From NCBI GenBank assembly GCA_025738555.1, contig JAOVFP010000017.1, positions 2,046,001 through 2,110,000 on the forward strand: a stretch of DNA of 64,000 nt, given 5' to 3'. This DNA is from Cyathus striatus. Taxonomy: Eukaryota; Basidiomycota; Agaricomycetes; Agaricales; Nidulariaceae. The notes under the pieces were generated by a model. It saw only the letters and a list, made by a program, of their open reading frames with translations, was not told where the DNA came from and did not search any database. A program made the translations under genes and the position numbers. Shown here one piece after another: positions 24,297 to 34,907 of the stretch. Each line of letters opens with the position of its first letter. The stretch's first letter is position 1.

Positions 24297-25373
24297 ATGC
24301 CTTGGGTAGCAAGAGAGGGAATTTGGCCTTACTTCCTTGGGGTCCCCGCGTTTTTCTTTGGTTGGCACGGAGAACATAATGCTCCCCAGAGCGACGTAAA
24401 AGAGGATCCGGAGCAAGAAGTCGAAGAGGTCCTTTGCAGTTGCTGCTATTCCACCCTGTCATCTTCCACTATCGTATACTGTAGCTTCGCACATGCTCAA
24501 TGTGTTGAATGCATCCAGCGTACTCTAAAGTTAATCGCGTACGAGGGAGGTCTCTCAAAGCGAACCGTGGACCTATCTACCAGCTCATTACGGTGCATGT
24601 CTACGGAGGAGTGTACCGATGCATCTCCTCTCCCTTTGCTTCAAGAGATATTATCGTATCACTGGAGTCCTGAGGAAACGAAGGACCTTATCAAAAAAGT
24701 GGAGTATGTGATTACAAGTCATATCATTATGAGCTCCGGTATTGAGGTCACTAAGTGTCCATTCTGTATCTTCATGGTAGAAGGAAATATGGTAAACGAC
24801 TTGAACATGATCAAGGAGAGGAATTGGATCTTCCAATGTGAGAATCTCGAATGTTTGAAGAAAAGTTGTTTACTCTGCGGCGAGGAGTGGGTTGGGAAGC
24901 ATGAGAATTGTAAAGAAAAGAAGGTTCTAGAGGATAAGGAGGCGTTTATTTCGAAGAGGATAGATGAGAAGATCATACGCAACGTGAGCTCTTCCTTTCA
25001 TATTTTGAACATCTTCTACGACATCTTCTAGTGCCCTCGGTGTCGCGTGCGCTTTATCAAACCGATAAAGAACGGATGTAATCGCGTCACTTGTTCTTGC
25101 GGAGCCACAATCTGTTATATCTGTAGGGCTGATATCAGCTACCTGACGAGTGCATACTCACACTTCTGTATGCATGGAACGAGCCAGGTGGATTCTCTAG
25201 GCAGAGAGATAGCTGTGACAAAAAATTGCCCCTGCAAGTATCAATGTGATGTGTGGGCACAGGATACATTGGACTTCGAGGCTTTGAAAGCTAGAAACGA
25301 GGCAGTAATTGAGTGGAATGAGAAGGAGAAGGAAAAGAGGATCAAGGCGACAGTGGATGCTGGCGAAGTTTGA
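24297..25373 (+). CDS. RING-between-RING (RBR) E3 ubiquitin ligase, RNF216/Triad3-like
   Basis: Transfers ubiquitin from E2 through a RING2 catalytic cysteine. 342 residues. Exons are 24297-24983 and 25032-25373, with a 48-nt intron (GTGAGC...TTCTAG) and phase 0. RING1-like cysteines lie at about residues 47-75 (CSCC, then HAQCVEC), an IBR at about 155-205 (CPFC, CENLEC, CLLCGEEW, HENC) and RING2 from residue 230 (CPRCRVRF, GCNRVTCSCGATICYICRAD, HFC). The C-terminal CPCKYQC plus charged helix resembles the tail of RNF216. Candidate catalytic Cys is the one after RVTCS in the CxCG stretch. The N-terminus is short and begins with an aromatic-rich stretch; upstream exons may be missing. It is the best preserved single-copy gene of the right-centre region, flanked by ABC relics C and D. 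Confidence 0.85.
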
Positions 25374-26049
25374 ACAAGTAATAGTGAATTTATCAGACTA
25401 TGCCAAAAACAAATATTTATAGTCCAAGGCTAGTGACAGTACAACTTGTACAAGGTATATTTGCTTAGCAGAAACTGGGTAGCACTGAGCTGCTTGATAG
25501 TAGTTGCGAATAGGGGCGAAGACTCTCGGTCGTCATCGTCACGTGTCATGCATTCAGACAGTAGTCTGCGAGCCAAAACCGACGATGGAAAGAAATGGAG
25601 ACGATAAATTAATTCTTGACTTTGGATTATACCTGTCGCATCATACCAATAAACACTTCTGGATAGCGCAACATGCCTCGCCCCCTTCCCCTCCCCCGCA
25701 TCCTCCTCCGCCCATCATCCTCCTTCGCAGACCCAAAAACAATAGTCAACATCCCAGGTACTGGCTCGCGCTTTTCTCCTGTTTTTTCCAATGTCGAATG
25801 GGTAGTGAAGGAAGGCGAAGCATAGGCGGTAGTTGATTCCGGATCTGGAGGAAAGGATATTTTGTTTCGTGTTCGTTCTCCCCTCCTTCTACCTTCTTTA
25901 CCTAGCTAACAAGTTCTCCTATAGACACTCCAAGGCTCCTTACGCCTATCCCCCTCCCCACCCGCACCAGGGGGCTATTCCCCTTCCTCACCCTCCCCAA
26001 TCAAACCCTCGACCCACTCACCAAACTCGGCATGGTATCATTCACACAC
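25374..26049 (+). pseudogene. ABC ATPase relic D (5' end only)
   Basis: The usual ABC upstream block is reduced. The ATG at 25672 gives the Arg/Pro/Ser leader, then ADPKTIVNIP and VEWVVKEGEA, where an in-frame TAG (25824-25826) replaces the TGG of the other copies. The GGKDILF stretch and the intron follow, then exon 2 to the STHSPN region, in which a lost base shifts the frame. Homology ends abruptly at 26049, where an inverted-repeat structure begins. Confidence 0.7.
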
Positions 26050-26981
26050 TATGAAGTTCCAAGTGTTGAAAAAGTCGCCGCCGCCGTAATTCGGTTGTGC
26101 CGTGGCCGTATCCACACTGCATAGTTAGAATTGCTGTTTTTTCTTGCTTATGTTGTATATAGATGAATAAAATGTGTACTATATTATATTCTATACATTT
26201 TGGCGCCTTTATGCGAGATGTATTCTGTGTTTTTGCTATGTTTTATCATATGAAGAATTTTTCCCACGCTCCCCCATGCACTGTTCAGCTTTCCGAAAAC
26301 ATACCAAATCTACCGAATAAATGTTGATTCAAATGTTTTTAAGCTATAGTTAGAGTAGTTTATGTTAGGTCTCCTTTGTAATATCCAGCTCCTCCACTCA
26401 TCGCTACTCACCATCGAGCTCAACACAATTTCTTCGTTATGCGTTATCTAGATAATCTCGCGTGCTACGTATTCTCATGAAGATTTTGGGTTATAGGACA
26501 GAATGAATAGTGTACAAGTAAAGCTGCGATTAAGTGAGAGATAAAATTTATATCACAATTTGACGTAACGAGTTGAATGATATATGAGCTTATTTAATTT
26601 TCGATATAGTAAATATGATCTCTTACGTGCCCAGTGTACTTTGTATTATTATGTATTTCAAGATAGAGTGCATTTTATAACGAAGAGATGCAATATATTT
26701 GAACCAACATTTATTTGGTAGATTTGGTATGTTTTCGGAAAGCTGAACAGTGCATGGGGGAGCGTGGGAAAAATTCTTCATATGATAAAACATAGCAAAA
26801 ACACAGAATACATCTCGCATAAAGGCGCCAAAATGTATAGAATATAATATAGTACACATTTTATTCATCTATATACAACATAAGCAAGAAAAAACAGCAA
26901 TTCTAACTATGCAGTGTGGATACGGCCATGGCACAACCGAATTACAGCTGCGGCAACTTTTTCAACACTTGGAACTTCATA
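26050..26981. repeat. Inverted repeat with 285-bp arms (26050-26334 / 26697-26981)
   Basis: The two arms are near-identical reverse complements starting with TATGAAGTTCCAAGTGTTGA, separated by 362 bp of AT-rich sequence. Each arm, read inward, encodes the same short open stretch (YEVPSVEKVAAAVIRLC...) ending in a stop codon (TAG at 26121-26123 in the left arm), followed by 3'-UTR-like sequence. Thus the arms look like two head-on copies of one gene 3' end. No target duplication was found at the outer ends. Confidence 0.75.
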
Positions 26982-27355
26982 CGCGATCAAGGGCTGGCCA
27001 TTGCGAATAAATTGCGTTGACGATCGAGACGAAATCATGAGCGTCAGAGGCCTCGAGCGAGAGGTCAAGGATGAGCACACTCACAATAACAACCCCAAAA
27101 AATGCCAGTCGCCCATGAAGCGCGGGTGCTTCATGGCCCAAGATGCTATGCTGCTGCCGTCCCTATTGGCCCAGCGCAAGGATCCCCTTGAACTATGACA
27201 GTGGATCAAGTGATAGCCTGAGTGGGTTTTATCAGGGTAGGGGAGTTGTTCGATCTTTCTCATGTTGCACTGATGAATCGACAGAAACCTTGAGGGCGCG
27301 CACATTTCTGGCTGATCCGAGAGGAGGAAAAGTATCAACAAATTTTTCATCATTT
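26935..27355 (-). pseudogene. Unrecognised coding remnant upstream of the right inverted-repeat arm
   Basis: On the minus strand the frame of the right arm (YEVPSVEKV...) continues upstream for about 30 codons (FIRNGQPLIA just before it), beyond where the left arm loses similarity. This suggests the right arm is the original 3' end of a gene and the left arm a copy. Further upstream the frames are interrupted and no family is recognised. Confidence 0.35.
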
Positions 27356-27441
27356 AATTGTTATATTTTAATACACAAGTGTATAGTGTATATGAACAAA
27401 AGAAATATCATAAGTATTACATTTAACATATTGTAAAAATA

Positions 27442-28364
27442 TTAGGCATCATAGGTGTTCCTCCTACTGCAGCTCGCGTACATTTTTGTAAGGGCGAGAT
27501 TACATATACGCACGGTCCGTTCGTAACTGCCTACTCTCATCCTGAGTTGGTCAACCCCAGTCTCATCTTCCAAATTGTCGATAGGGAATATATAATTTCC
27601 ATTGCGATTCGGGTTTGACACGATAAATTGATGGACTTGATTTAGACATTCTTCTGCAAGCTCACATTTATTCTTGAGAAGGTCCATCGCGAGCCTTATG
27701 CAAACACGTGGCGGGTATATGGCATGGACGTTTCCGGCCGAAAATGTTTGAAGTGCGTGTCCCATAATATGTCCAATCACCCGAAGGTTGGGAGGGAGTT
27801 GATGAAGGAGTTTATTCTTCAGGACTCTATTGATGCCGGGTTTATATAATTGGGCGACTATCATATGTACTGAGTCAGCCTGAGTGAGCAAAGGATACTA
27901 GTACTTACTGTATTTTATCTTATGCTTCTTAGCTTGACACTTTAATGTCATCGGCATGGAGGAATTAAAGATATAAGAATTCAAAGCTGTGAAAAAGGGA
28001 GGTGTTAAAATAAATAATGTACAAAACACACAAATCAATACAGACCTCGTAATATTTTTGCTGCTACTTCGTGGCAAGCAATTTTTTCTGCCTCTTGCAG
28101 CTCCGCCTGCAGCCGATCCAATCGTACATTGTTCGAATTTACCATACACTGAATTAGGCTGAATAATTGCTGGCGATTTTCATGTATTTTTTGGTCTCGA
28201 TCGTATAGCTTCTCATCCATAATCTTTCCACAATACTCTAGAACCTTGGCTTTATGCTCCAGTAAGTTTAGACTGTGTGATAGCTTCTCCATTGTCGCCC
28301 TTTTTCGTGCAACTTCTTTTGAATAATAATAATGTATTATTTGAGACTCGAAGGCTGAGGACAT
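27442..28364 (-). CDS. Hypothetical protein, three exons, helical N-terminal half
   Basis: 274 residues if spliced as 28364-28046, 27986-27909, 27869-27442; all phases agree. The second intron would be only 39 nt (27908-27870), near the lower limit, and the nearer acceptor would give an immediate stop, so this junction is the weak point. Residues about 20-105 are Lys/Glu/Leu-rich and likely form a coiled coil (KATMEKL-type heptads, then a long Asp/Glu/Gln-rich helix). The C-terminal half (about residues 135-274) shows no motif I recognise. The frame is intact. Strand and spacing do not link it to neighbours. Confidence 0.6.
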
Positions 28365-29140
28365 ATTGAACGTTACGAAGAATAAGCTTGGAATATGCTC
28401 GTTATAAAGGTTTGCATTCAGACTCCGCTGAATAGATGCATTGAGTACGCACTAGTGAATTAGTGACTCATGATGGTGCAATTGGAATCGGTCCCCATTG
28501 AAAAGTGTTTAGCGAGCCGTAGGCTCAACTAACCCCCTCCCATGGTCAATCTTATCACGTATACAGGTACTCAAAGATGTAAACTGGAAAGTTCTTATTT
28601 CTAATGTTCTCATCTCTAATAAAGTCTTTTATCGATTGTACAAGAAAGGATTCCAAATCACAAGAAAATAGTATAGCTCAAGGGCAAAAGGGTTATATCT
28701 ATGAATATATCTGGTTGTCTTGCTATATATCATTGAAGCACTCATTCATTGGTTTTTTTTACAATTTGGTTTTGAATATCTAGTTTGCTTAAACTTAATG
28801 CATGCTAATCTGTTTGCAATTTTCATTGGACAAGAAAGCTATATCACTAAGGGCCTTGTGTTAAAGGGAAGAGAATGCGTAATTCATTCATATCCCTCCT
28901 TGACTATATGTAGTGCTACAGTGGTAGTTAGGGTTCTGCAGGGATAGACTTTCAATGATTTTTTCACATTTTCTTTAGAAATATACCAATACAGATGAAG
29001 ATGAAACTATGCAATATGAGCCAATTCGTTTGCAAGTCGTATTAGTAATATTCGATTGGATGAATAGTCTATAGACGAAGACAGTGGAAAGTACGATTCA
29101 TGTATAGCTCCTCTTGACTATCTGCATTGGTAGCGACGGA
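28365..29140 (+). repeat. SINE-like repeats, copies 3 and 4, plus a small ABC-derived scrap
   Basis: 28556-28590 (GTATACAGGTACTCAAAGAT, then GTAAACTGG) matches the intron-exon junction in front of NBD2 of the ABC gene. From there the body and tail of the SINE-like repeat continue to about 28935 (TTGACTATATGTAGTGCTAC). A partial copy with head GATGAAACTATGCAATATGA lies at 28990-29010, and a tail CTTGACTATCTGCATTGGTA at 29112. Confidence 0.5.
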
Positions 29141-30355
29141 GGTTTATGTCGTTTTATTGTGTACCCAATTTCTCAATTTTATTCTAGATACCAAGACACG
29201 TGTAAACGAAAAGAGAACGAGTTGTTGTCAAATACAAATATACAATAGAGTCATGAAAACTGCTGTATGGGACTCGAAGTCGAAGAATGGAAGAATAACA
29301 GAGAGTATTTTCCTATGAAGGAGCCAATTTTGTACAGCACCGTTAGCTGAATTGGACATCTGCATGTATGCCGTTGGCAATGGCTCTGGGCGGTCTATGA
29401 CTTTGATGGCCTTTGAATTTTTGGTATTATAAAATATAAGTATGATAATAGTCTATAGAGCTGTCTGGTTGATGAGATGACCTACTAGGTAAGTATGTGA
29501 AAGGAATCATCGCTAACTCTCCTACTCTTGAAAAGCCTGAGTCCTATGTATTTCATCCAGGCTGTTCCACTGGTGGTTGGCAATGTTACGAAAATATTGG
29601 ATTCTTGGAAGCGGCCTAACAGACATGAGAAGACAGGATTGCAAAGAGAAAGAGAGCATGTTACATCATGTTTTACAGAGACTAGTATCTATTTGTGAGT
29701 TCTATATTGCTGAACTACGATGCTGGGAAAGTGCTAGGTAGGTGTTGAGGAGAAGATATAGGCTAGACAAGAATAGTACTAGAAAGTGCTGTAATTCGTC
29801 CATAGCCCTTATTGACTATCTGTAGTAGTGGTAGCTTGGGGATATAATAATAGCCAATAGCCTGTATATCTCATTTTGTTTTAGAAAATCACGAGATAAT
29901 TACATTTGAAGTGTTGTTAAATACAAGGATTTGATAGGGCTTGCGATGTATGAGCCCCGAAATCGTTCACCATGTCAGAAAACCCGGTTAAGGGAGCTTC
30001 CAGGCATCCTCAAGAGAAGTCGAGAGTAGAAAAGATAAGCTTTGTCTTTGCGGGTAAGGAGTACAAACGATGCGCGTACTAGCTAAAATACTCTATCGGA
30101 ATATTCCATATCACGTGACCACTGCGAGAGCGCAACCCAATTCTGACACACCAAACATCAGATGCGCACTTGTTGATCGGGTTTGATAGGTTTCGATGTA
30201 AGTATAGCGTCGTTGGCGGAGCTGTAAAGATGTTACCTACTGGGAAACATTCTCATGTATAGCGAGCGACGTTTTACTCGTACTTTTTAGATTTTTTGGT
30301 GCGAATAAAAGCGGGAAGATAGATCTAACCTTCTATATTTTATTCTAGGCTGTTC
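29141..30355. repeat. Duplicated ABC-cassette upstream block
   Basis: Matches 21.43-22.4 kb and, from about 29.80 kb, the NACHT-ABC spacers at 52.8-53.1 and 59.77-60.1 kb (ATTGACTATCTGTAGT, GGGGATAT, TCTCATTTT, GTTGTTAAATA, GAGCGACGTTT). Hence ABC copy E derives from a NACHT-ABC cassette whose NACHT gene is gone. No CDS recognised. Confidence 0.55.
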
Positions 30356-30610
30356 AAAGTTCGTTCAAAGAGAGCGAGGAAAGCGAGTTTTGCGGACTGT
30401 TTGAACCGGAAGCCATCACCCTCTCTAACCAAACATATCAATCCCATCCTGTTCATCGGACGCGTCGACCGACGAACCACCATGTCATGGTCCCGACTCC
30501 CATCTACTCCGGGCTGGTTATTCCTCACATTCGACTATAATTCTTGACTTTGGATTTCATCTATCTCGTAACATATCAATCAACGCCCTGATACCCTAGA
30601 CTAGCAGAAC

Positions 30611-32118
30611 ATGCCCCGCCCACTCCCTCCCCCGCATCCTCCTTCGCTCATACTCCTCCTCAGCAGACCCCAAAACGATAATCAACATCTCCAAAAGCAA
30701 TATATACGCCCTCGGTGCTGTCTCGCGCTCTTCTCCCGTTCTGAACGATGTAGAATGGTTAGTAACAGAAGGCGAAGCGTGGGCAGTGGTTGATTCCGGA
30801 TCAGGAGGGAAAGATACTTTGTTTCGTGTTCGTTTTCCCCCTCCTTCCTCTCATCTTCCTCGTTAACATGCTTCCCAATAGACACTCCAAGACTCCCTAC
30901 GCCTACCCCCCTCCCCACCCGCGCCAGGGGGCATATTCCCCTTCCTAACACTCCCCAATCCAACCCTCGACCCACTCACCAAACTCGGCATAGTATCATT
31001 CACACACCTCCGACGCGCAGGGGGAGATTTCTACGACTATACAGCGCGGTATGGGGCTGTGAGGAACGAGGATCGAGTGTTAGGTGTGCGTACTGAAAAT
31101 GGGAAAGAGGAGGTAGAAGTGCCGGAGGAAGAGTTGAAAGTGTTTGAGGAGTTAATTGGTAAGATGGAACTGAGAGTTGTTGGATCTTCCGCTGATGGCG
31201 CTGCGTAATGGTCAGATGCGCCGTGCGAGGATTGTTAAAGCTGTCTTGAGAAGGCCTGAGTTGTTGCTTTTGGATGAACCGTTTAGTACGTTTCCCCTTC
31301 TCTTTCCTTTCCATTACTACTACCAATAGAAAGATAGCGGGACTGGATATGCACGCACGCCCCCTCCTACCCACACTCCTACACCAGCTGCATGAATCAC
31401 GCGCTCCGAGGATTATACTGGGGCTGAGAACGCAGGACGTGATTCCGGAGTGGATCACTAACGTTGTACTTGTGCGTCGAGGGGGTGTAGTTGTGGGTGA
31501 GAAGGGGGAGGTGTTGGAGGAGGTAAGGAAGGAGCATTCAGTGTTTGTCGCGTCTGGGGATCGGTTTGTTGGTGAAAGTGCAGAGGCGGAGGAGAAGAAG
31601 AAGGAAGGGGAGGTACTAATAAAAATGGAGGGTGTTTCTGTGAATATGGACCACGTGTCATACGTTCCCTCTTCCCCTCCCCTTCCTTCCTTCCTTCCTT
31701 ACTAATCGCGTGTAAAGATACTCGAAGATATAAACTGGACGATACGACAAGACGAGAGGTGGCATCTCCAAGGCGCCAATGGTACGTGTCTTATGTTCGG
31801 TACTGGTAAACCACGTCTAATGCATACTTTAAGGATCTGGGAAAACGACGTTGTTGTCGTTGTTGACGGGTGAACATCCATAGTCGTGGGTGCAGAAAGG
31901 GCTTTGGTTGCCTTCTGTTCCTCGCACCCCCTCCTCTTCGTCGTCAATACCCTCGCCAACATCATCCACCTCTCCCACTCTCACCCCATCAAGCTACCCC
32001 CTCCTCTCCCGCCGATCCATCTCAACACCCCACCTAAGCCGACTAATCTCGCACCTCTCCTCCGAGCTCTACGACGCCTTCCCGCGGTGGCATCCCGGTA
32101 TGGGGTCGGTGTGTAGTT
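30611..32118 (+). pseudogene. ABC ATPase relic E (both NBDs, degraded)
   Basis: The ATG at 30611 sits in a shifted frame: one indel in the leader separates it from the coding frame (SADPKTIINI, GEAWAVVDSGSGGKDTLF). Exon 2 shows FYDYTARYGAVRNEDRV and then lacks about 90 bp (the TLRQSM segment). The NBD1 signature region is frameshifted with several stops. The next exon (AGLDMHARPLLPTLL, IILGLRTQDVIPEW) is open. NBD2 begins with INWTIRQDERWHLQGANG, then an intron, then SGKTTLLSLLTGEHP followed by TAG where copy G has CAG. A non-functional double-NBD relic. Confidence 0.75.
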
Positions 32119-32870
32119 GATTTTTACCCGCTCTTTCTCCTCTCAGGTCGTCCAAGGCACGCTGCCAAAGGAGGGACACTGCGTACTGCTGTCTATTCTG
32201 TTGACTGCCTGTGGTTGACCTGAAGAAGTGAAGGAGCAACGTCATTGCAGTGAGTGTGAGTTCTGGGATATGTTATGTTGGCACCATCGGACCGTTCATG
32301 GGTGCAGAGTGGAGTGTAGCGCGAGGGTAGGGTGTCAGTATGGTCATGTACGTTCTTTTTCTTCTCTTTCTTCTCAAATAACCATGATCTCACTCGTTTA
32401 TTGCTATAGATACATACTCTTATATCCCCTCTTGCCACGCCATTTTGGCAAAAAGCACGAACTTGGCGATACAGAGCGTGCTACATGTGTTGTTTTTGCC
32501 GACGTCGTATATGGTTCCGCCTGGGAAGGTGGTCGAGGTGGTGTTGAAGCCTGAGGTACTTTTTGCCGAGTGCGGGGTTATCCCGCTTAATGTGAGGGAT
32601 AATGCAGCTGGTGTAGAGAAGGGGAAGAAACAAGCGGAGGGTAAGCTGAAGGCCGAGAAGGAGAAGAAGAAAGGGAAAGGGAAAGAGGACGAAGTTCAAG
32701 AGTACGGAGGCGAGGAGATCGGGAGAGCTGTGTGGGAGGCTTATGAGGCTGCTTTGAAGGTTTGTGAAGAGGGGGAGCCTAAGGTTGAGAAAGGGAGGGG
32801 AAGTCGGCTGCTTCATAGGTTGTTTGGACTTTCAGCATTAGATTGGATTTGGCCTTTATATTATAAATAA
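32119..32870 (+). pseudogene. SDR C-terminal fragment (copy E)
   Basis: Follows relic E by the same junction as copies F and G (a block encoding SSKGTLPKEG-like codons). The first SDR exon is reduced and frameshifted; the second exon (about 32410-32870) is open and reads STNLAIQSVLHVLFLPTSY, VPPGKVVEVVLKP, LFAECGVI, a Lys/Glu-rich tail, and ends LSALDWIWPLYYK. The 3' flank to about 33045 is shared with copies F and G. Confidence 0.5.
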
Positions 32871-33131
32871 TAAGTAATACAAGTCTGTACAACGTATATG
32901 ACTTCAAAAACACCCCAGTGAGCTGTATTCTTATTTCGGTGACAACAAACGCAGCTTTTTAAACCATTTTCCCTTTCTTTTTGTCGCAGTATCTTTCGCA
33001 TGTTCCTCATTGACCGACCCCTCTCTTGTTAGTGGAGCACTAGCATTTGGCGTCACTTGCATGCCGGAAACTTTGCATCTCTGGAACGTATGATTACGTT
33101 TCAGCCAACAAACAAATGACCAGACGGACCT
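32871..33131. repeat. Shared 3' flank of the ABC-SDR cassette
   Basis: AAGTCTGTACAACGTATATG through TTAGTGGAGCACTA is nearly identical at 32880-33045, 56205-56370 and 63413-63580. After that this copy diverges. Confidence 0.65.
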
Positions 33132-33137
33132 CGTGGT

Positions 33138-34830
33138 TATGGAAAGCCTAACAACCACGCTCAAAAGCATCAAATAAAATTAGGTTCCGACGTTCGGCAT
33201 CACGGCCTTTCGGTTAGATATCCCAGTTTTCGGTTTAGGACTTTCAGTTTCGCTTAGTATACTCAGGGTCGACTAAATGAAAACCAGAGCTTTTAAATCG
33301 CAATTGCGAAATAACAATTTAATAGTTGAAGTTCTAAGTTAATTATATGAACTACAAAGTCATAACGTACCTGTCTAATCACTAGATTTTTGGAAGTAAT
33401 TTTGAAGTGTTGTACTGAGTGATTACTATTAGCGAGATCAGTTAAGAATTAATGCAGCGTATGTGGTAGTATCACTTACTATGCTCCTCCGCTTTCCGCA
33501 CACTTTCCATCCAGGAGAAATTGAATTCATGGTAAAGGTAGATGTGCGATGAACGTACTTAGCTGGTACGGATCCATATTGTACATGCTGAATAAACGAA
33601 GGAAACTCTGTAATATAATAGAGAGGCTCTTCTTCAAGAAGAGGAACTGCAGAGCCTTTATATTTAAATTTGGTGAATTCTCTGTCGCACTTATCTATCA
33701 GCTCTCCAAGAAAATATGCTTTATAGAGCTGTACTCCACCACCATGAGTTACGGGCCGATAACCGTCCCATCGAAGCTTTTGAGAGTTCTTCATACGGAA
33801 CAGCTACACTATGGTTTTGACGTATTACGGTCATATATGATCATATGGTTGAACTATGTTACTTTGCGGCTAATACTGTATTCAAATAAGCATTTTTATG
33901 TTTAAATCGATACAAATCTGAGCAATTAGTTGTTTAGTACTCAAATACAACACACTGGAAAAAAATCCACATTGTACTCAGGGACATTCACACACAATTG
34001 ATTCAGAACTTGTATTATTTTCGTACCAACCATTTCGATGGTCAGGCTTCCATTGTAACCTTAGCACCAATATATCTGGTACTGAGAACGTTACAACCAC
34101 TGCCTTCCTTATGTTTTTTGCAGGATTATACATATATAATCTGTCAGGAAAGAAACATGAGAAAATAGAAGGATACTAGGCGAGAAAACGAGCCTATATT
34201 TTATCCTTCAGAACTTAGCAAAGCCCAACTCAAAATATATTGCGCACGTACTTTGTGAAAGCGATTGCTGCAACAAACGGTGTGGTACGAGACTCGTGCA
34301 TGACTTTAACCTGTTTAGGAATCAAGCTCAACCTTAGCTTGAAGTTTAATCGCGAAGTTACAATCGAAGGCAAGAGGGAGTGCGGGAGTAGACTGTTGAG
34401 AATCTTGAGATGAACTGTCCCTGCAGGGACATTTGACATCGGAGCTGAAAAATGTGTTTAGAACAGCTGTTTACAACTGGAAGAGGGGGGGGGGGGGGCC
34501 TCTTCCAGATTTTGAACTAGAAAGACGTGAATTTTAAGATCAGCTGTCAGGTTGAGCTGATTTGGACAGTGGCAACACGGCAAATCTCGCTTAAGGTGTT
34601 TAGAAATTTAATCTGGGTTTCTAAATGCTGCGGGAAGTCATCCAATTGGTATTCAAAGTTGTAATATGCTGCTCGAAAAATCAGGGTCTCGCTTAGTTGA
34701 CCCTGAGTGTATTAAGCGAAACTGAAAGCCTGAATCCGAAACTGAAATATCTAACCAAGAAGCCATGATGCCGGAAATTGGAGCTCAATTCCATTTGATG
34801 CTTTTGAGCGTGGTTGTTAGGCTTTCCATA
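33138..34830. mobile_element. 1.69-kb TIR element with 6-bp duplication
   Basis: Inverted termini TATGGAAAGCCTAACAACCA at both ends (about 160 bp of similar sequence at each end, including GAGCGTGG and GCGAAACTGAAAG motifs). They are flanked by CGTGGT at 33132-33137 and 34831-34836. Superfamily unassigned. It contains one possible short minus-strand gene (33438-33794) and a 14-G run at 34485-34498. Confidence 0.7.
33438..33794 (-). CDS. Short hypothetical ORF within the TIR element
   Basis: The ATG at 33794 opens 119 codons. A GTAAGT donor after SISPGWKVCGKRRSI (about 33486) and an acceptor near 33420 would give a slightly different C-terminus (YNTSKLLPKI then stop). Charged, Tyr/Phe-rich, with no recognised domain or transposase motif. 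It could be chance or a relic of element cargo. Confidence 0.3.
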   Translation of the reverse strand: MKNSQKLRWDGYRPVTHGGGVQLYKAYFLGELIDKCDREFTKFKYKGSAVPLLEEEPLYYITEFPSFIQHVQYGSVPAKYVHRTSTFTMNSISPGWKVCGKRRSIVSDTTTYAALILN

Positions 34831-34907
34831 CGTGGTAGCTTCCTATGAGGTGACCTATGGAAACTTTGATTTCGTGTTGTGCCGAAATCTCCATAAGCTC
34901 CCATTTT

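Noticed and set aside
31458..31661. Minus-strand Pro/Ser-rich ORFs opposite the ABC and SDR relics (also at 14357, 22629, 54083, 54794, 55228, 62333)
   Set aside because: They are antisense shadows of Lys/Glu/Gly-rich coding sequence with no independent motifs.
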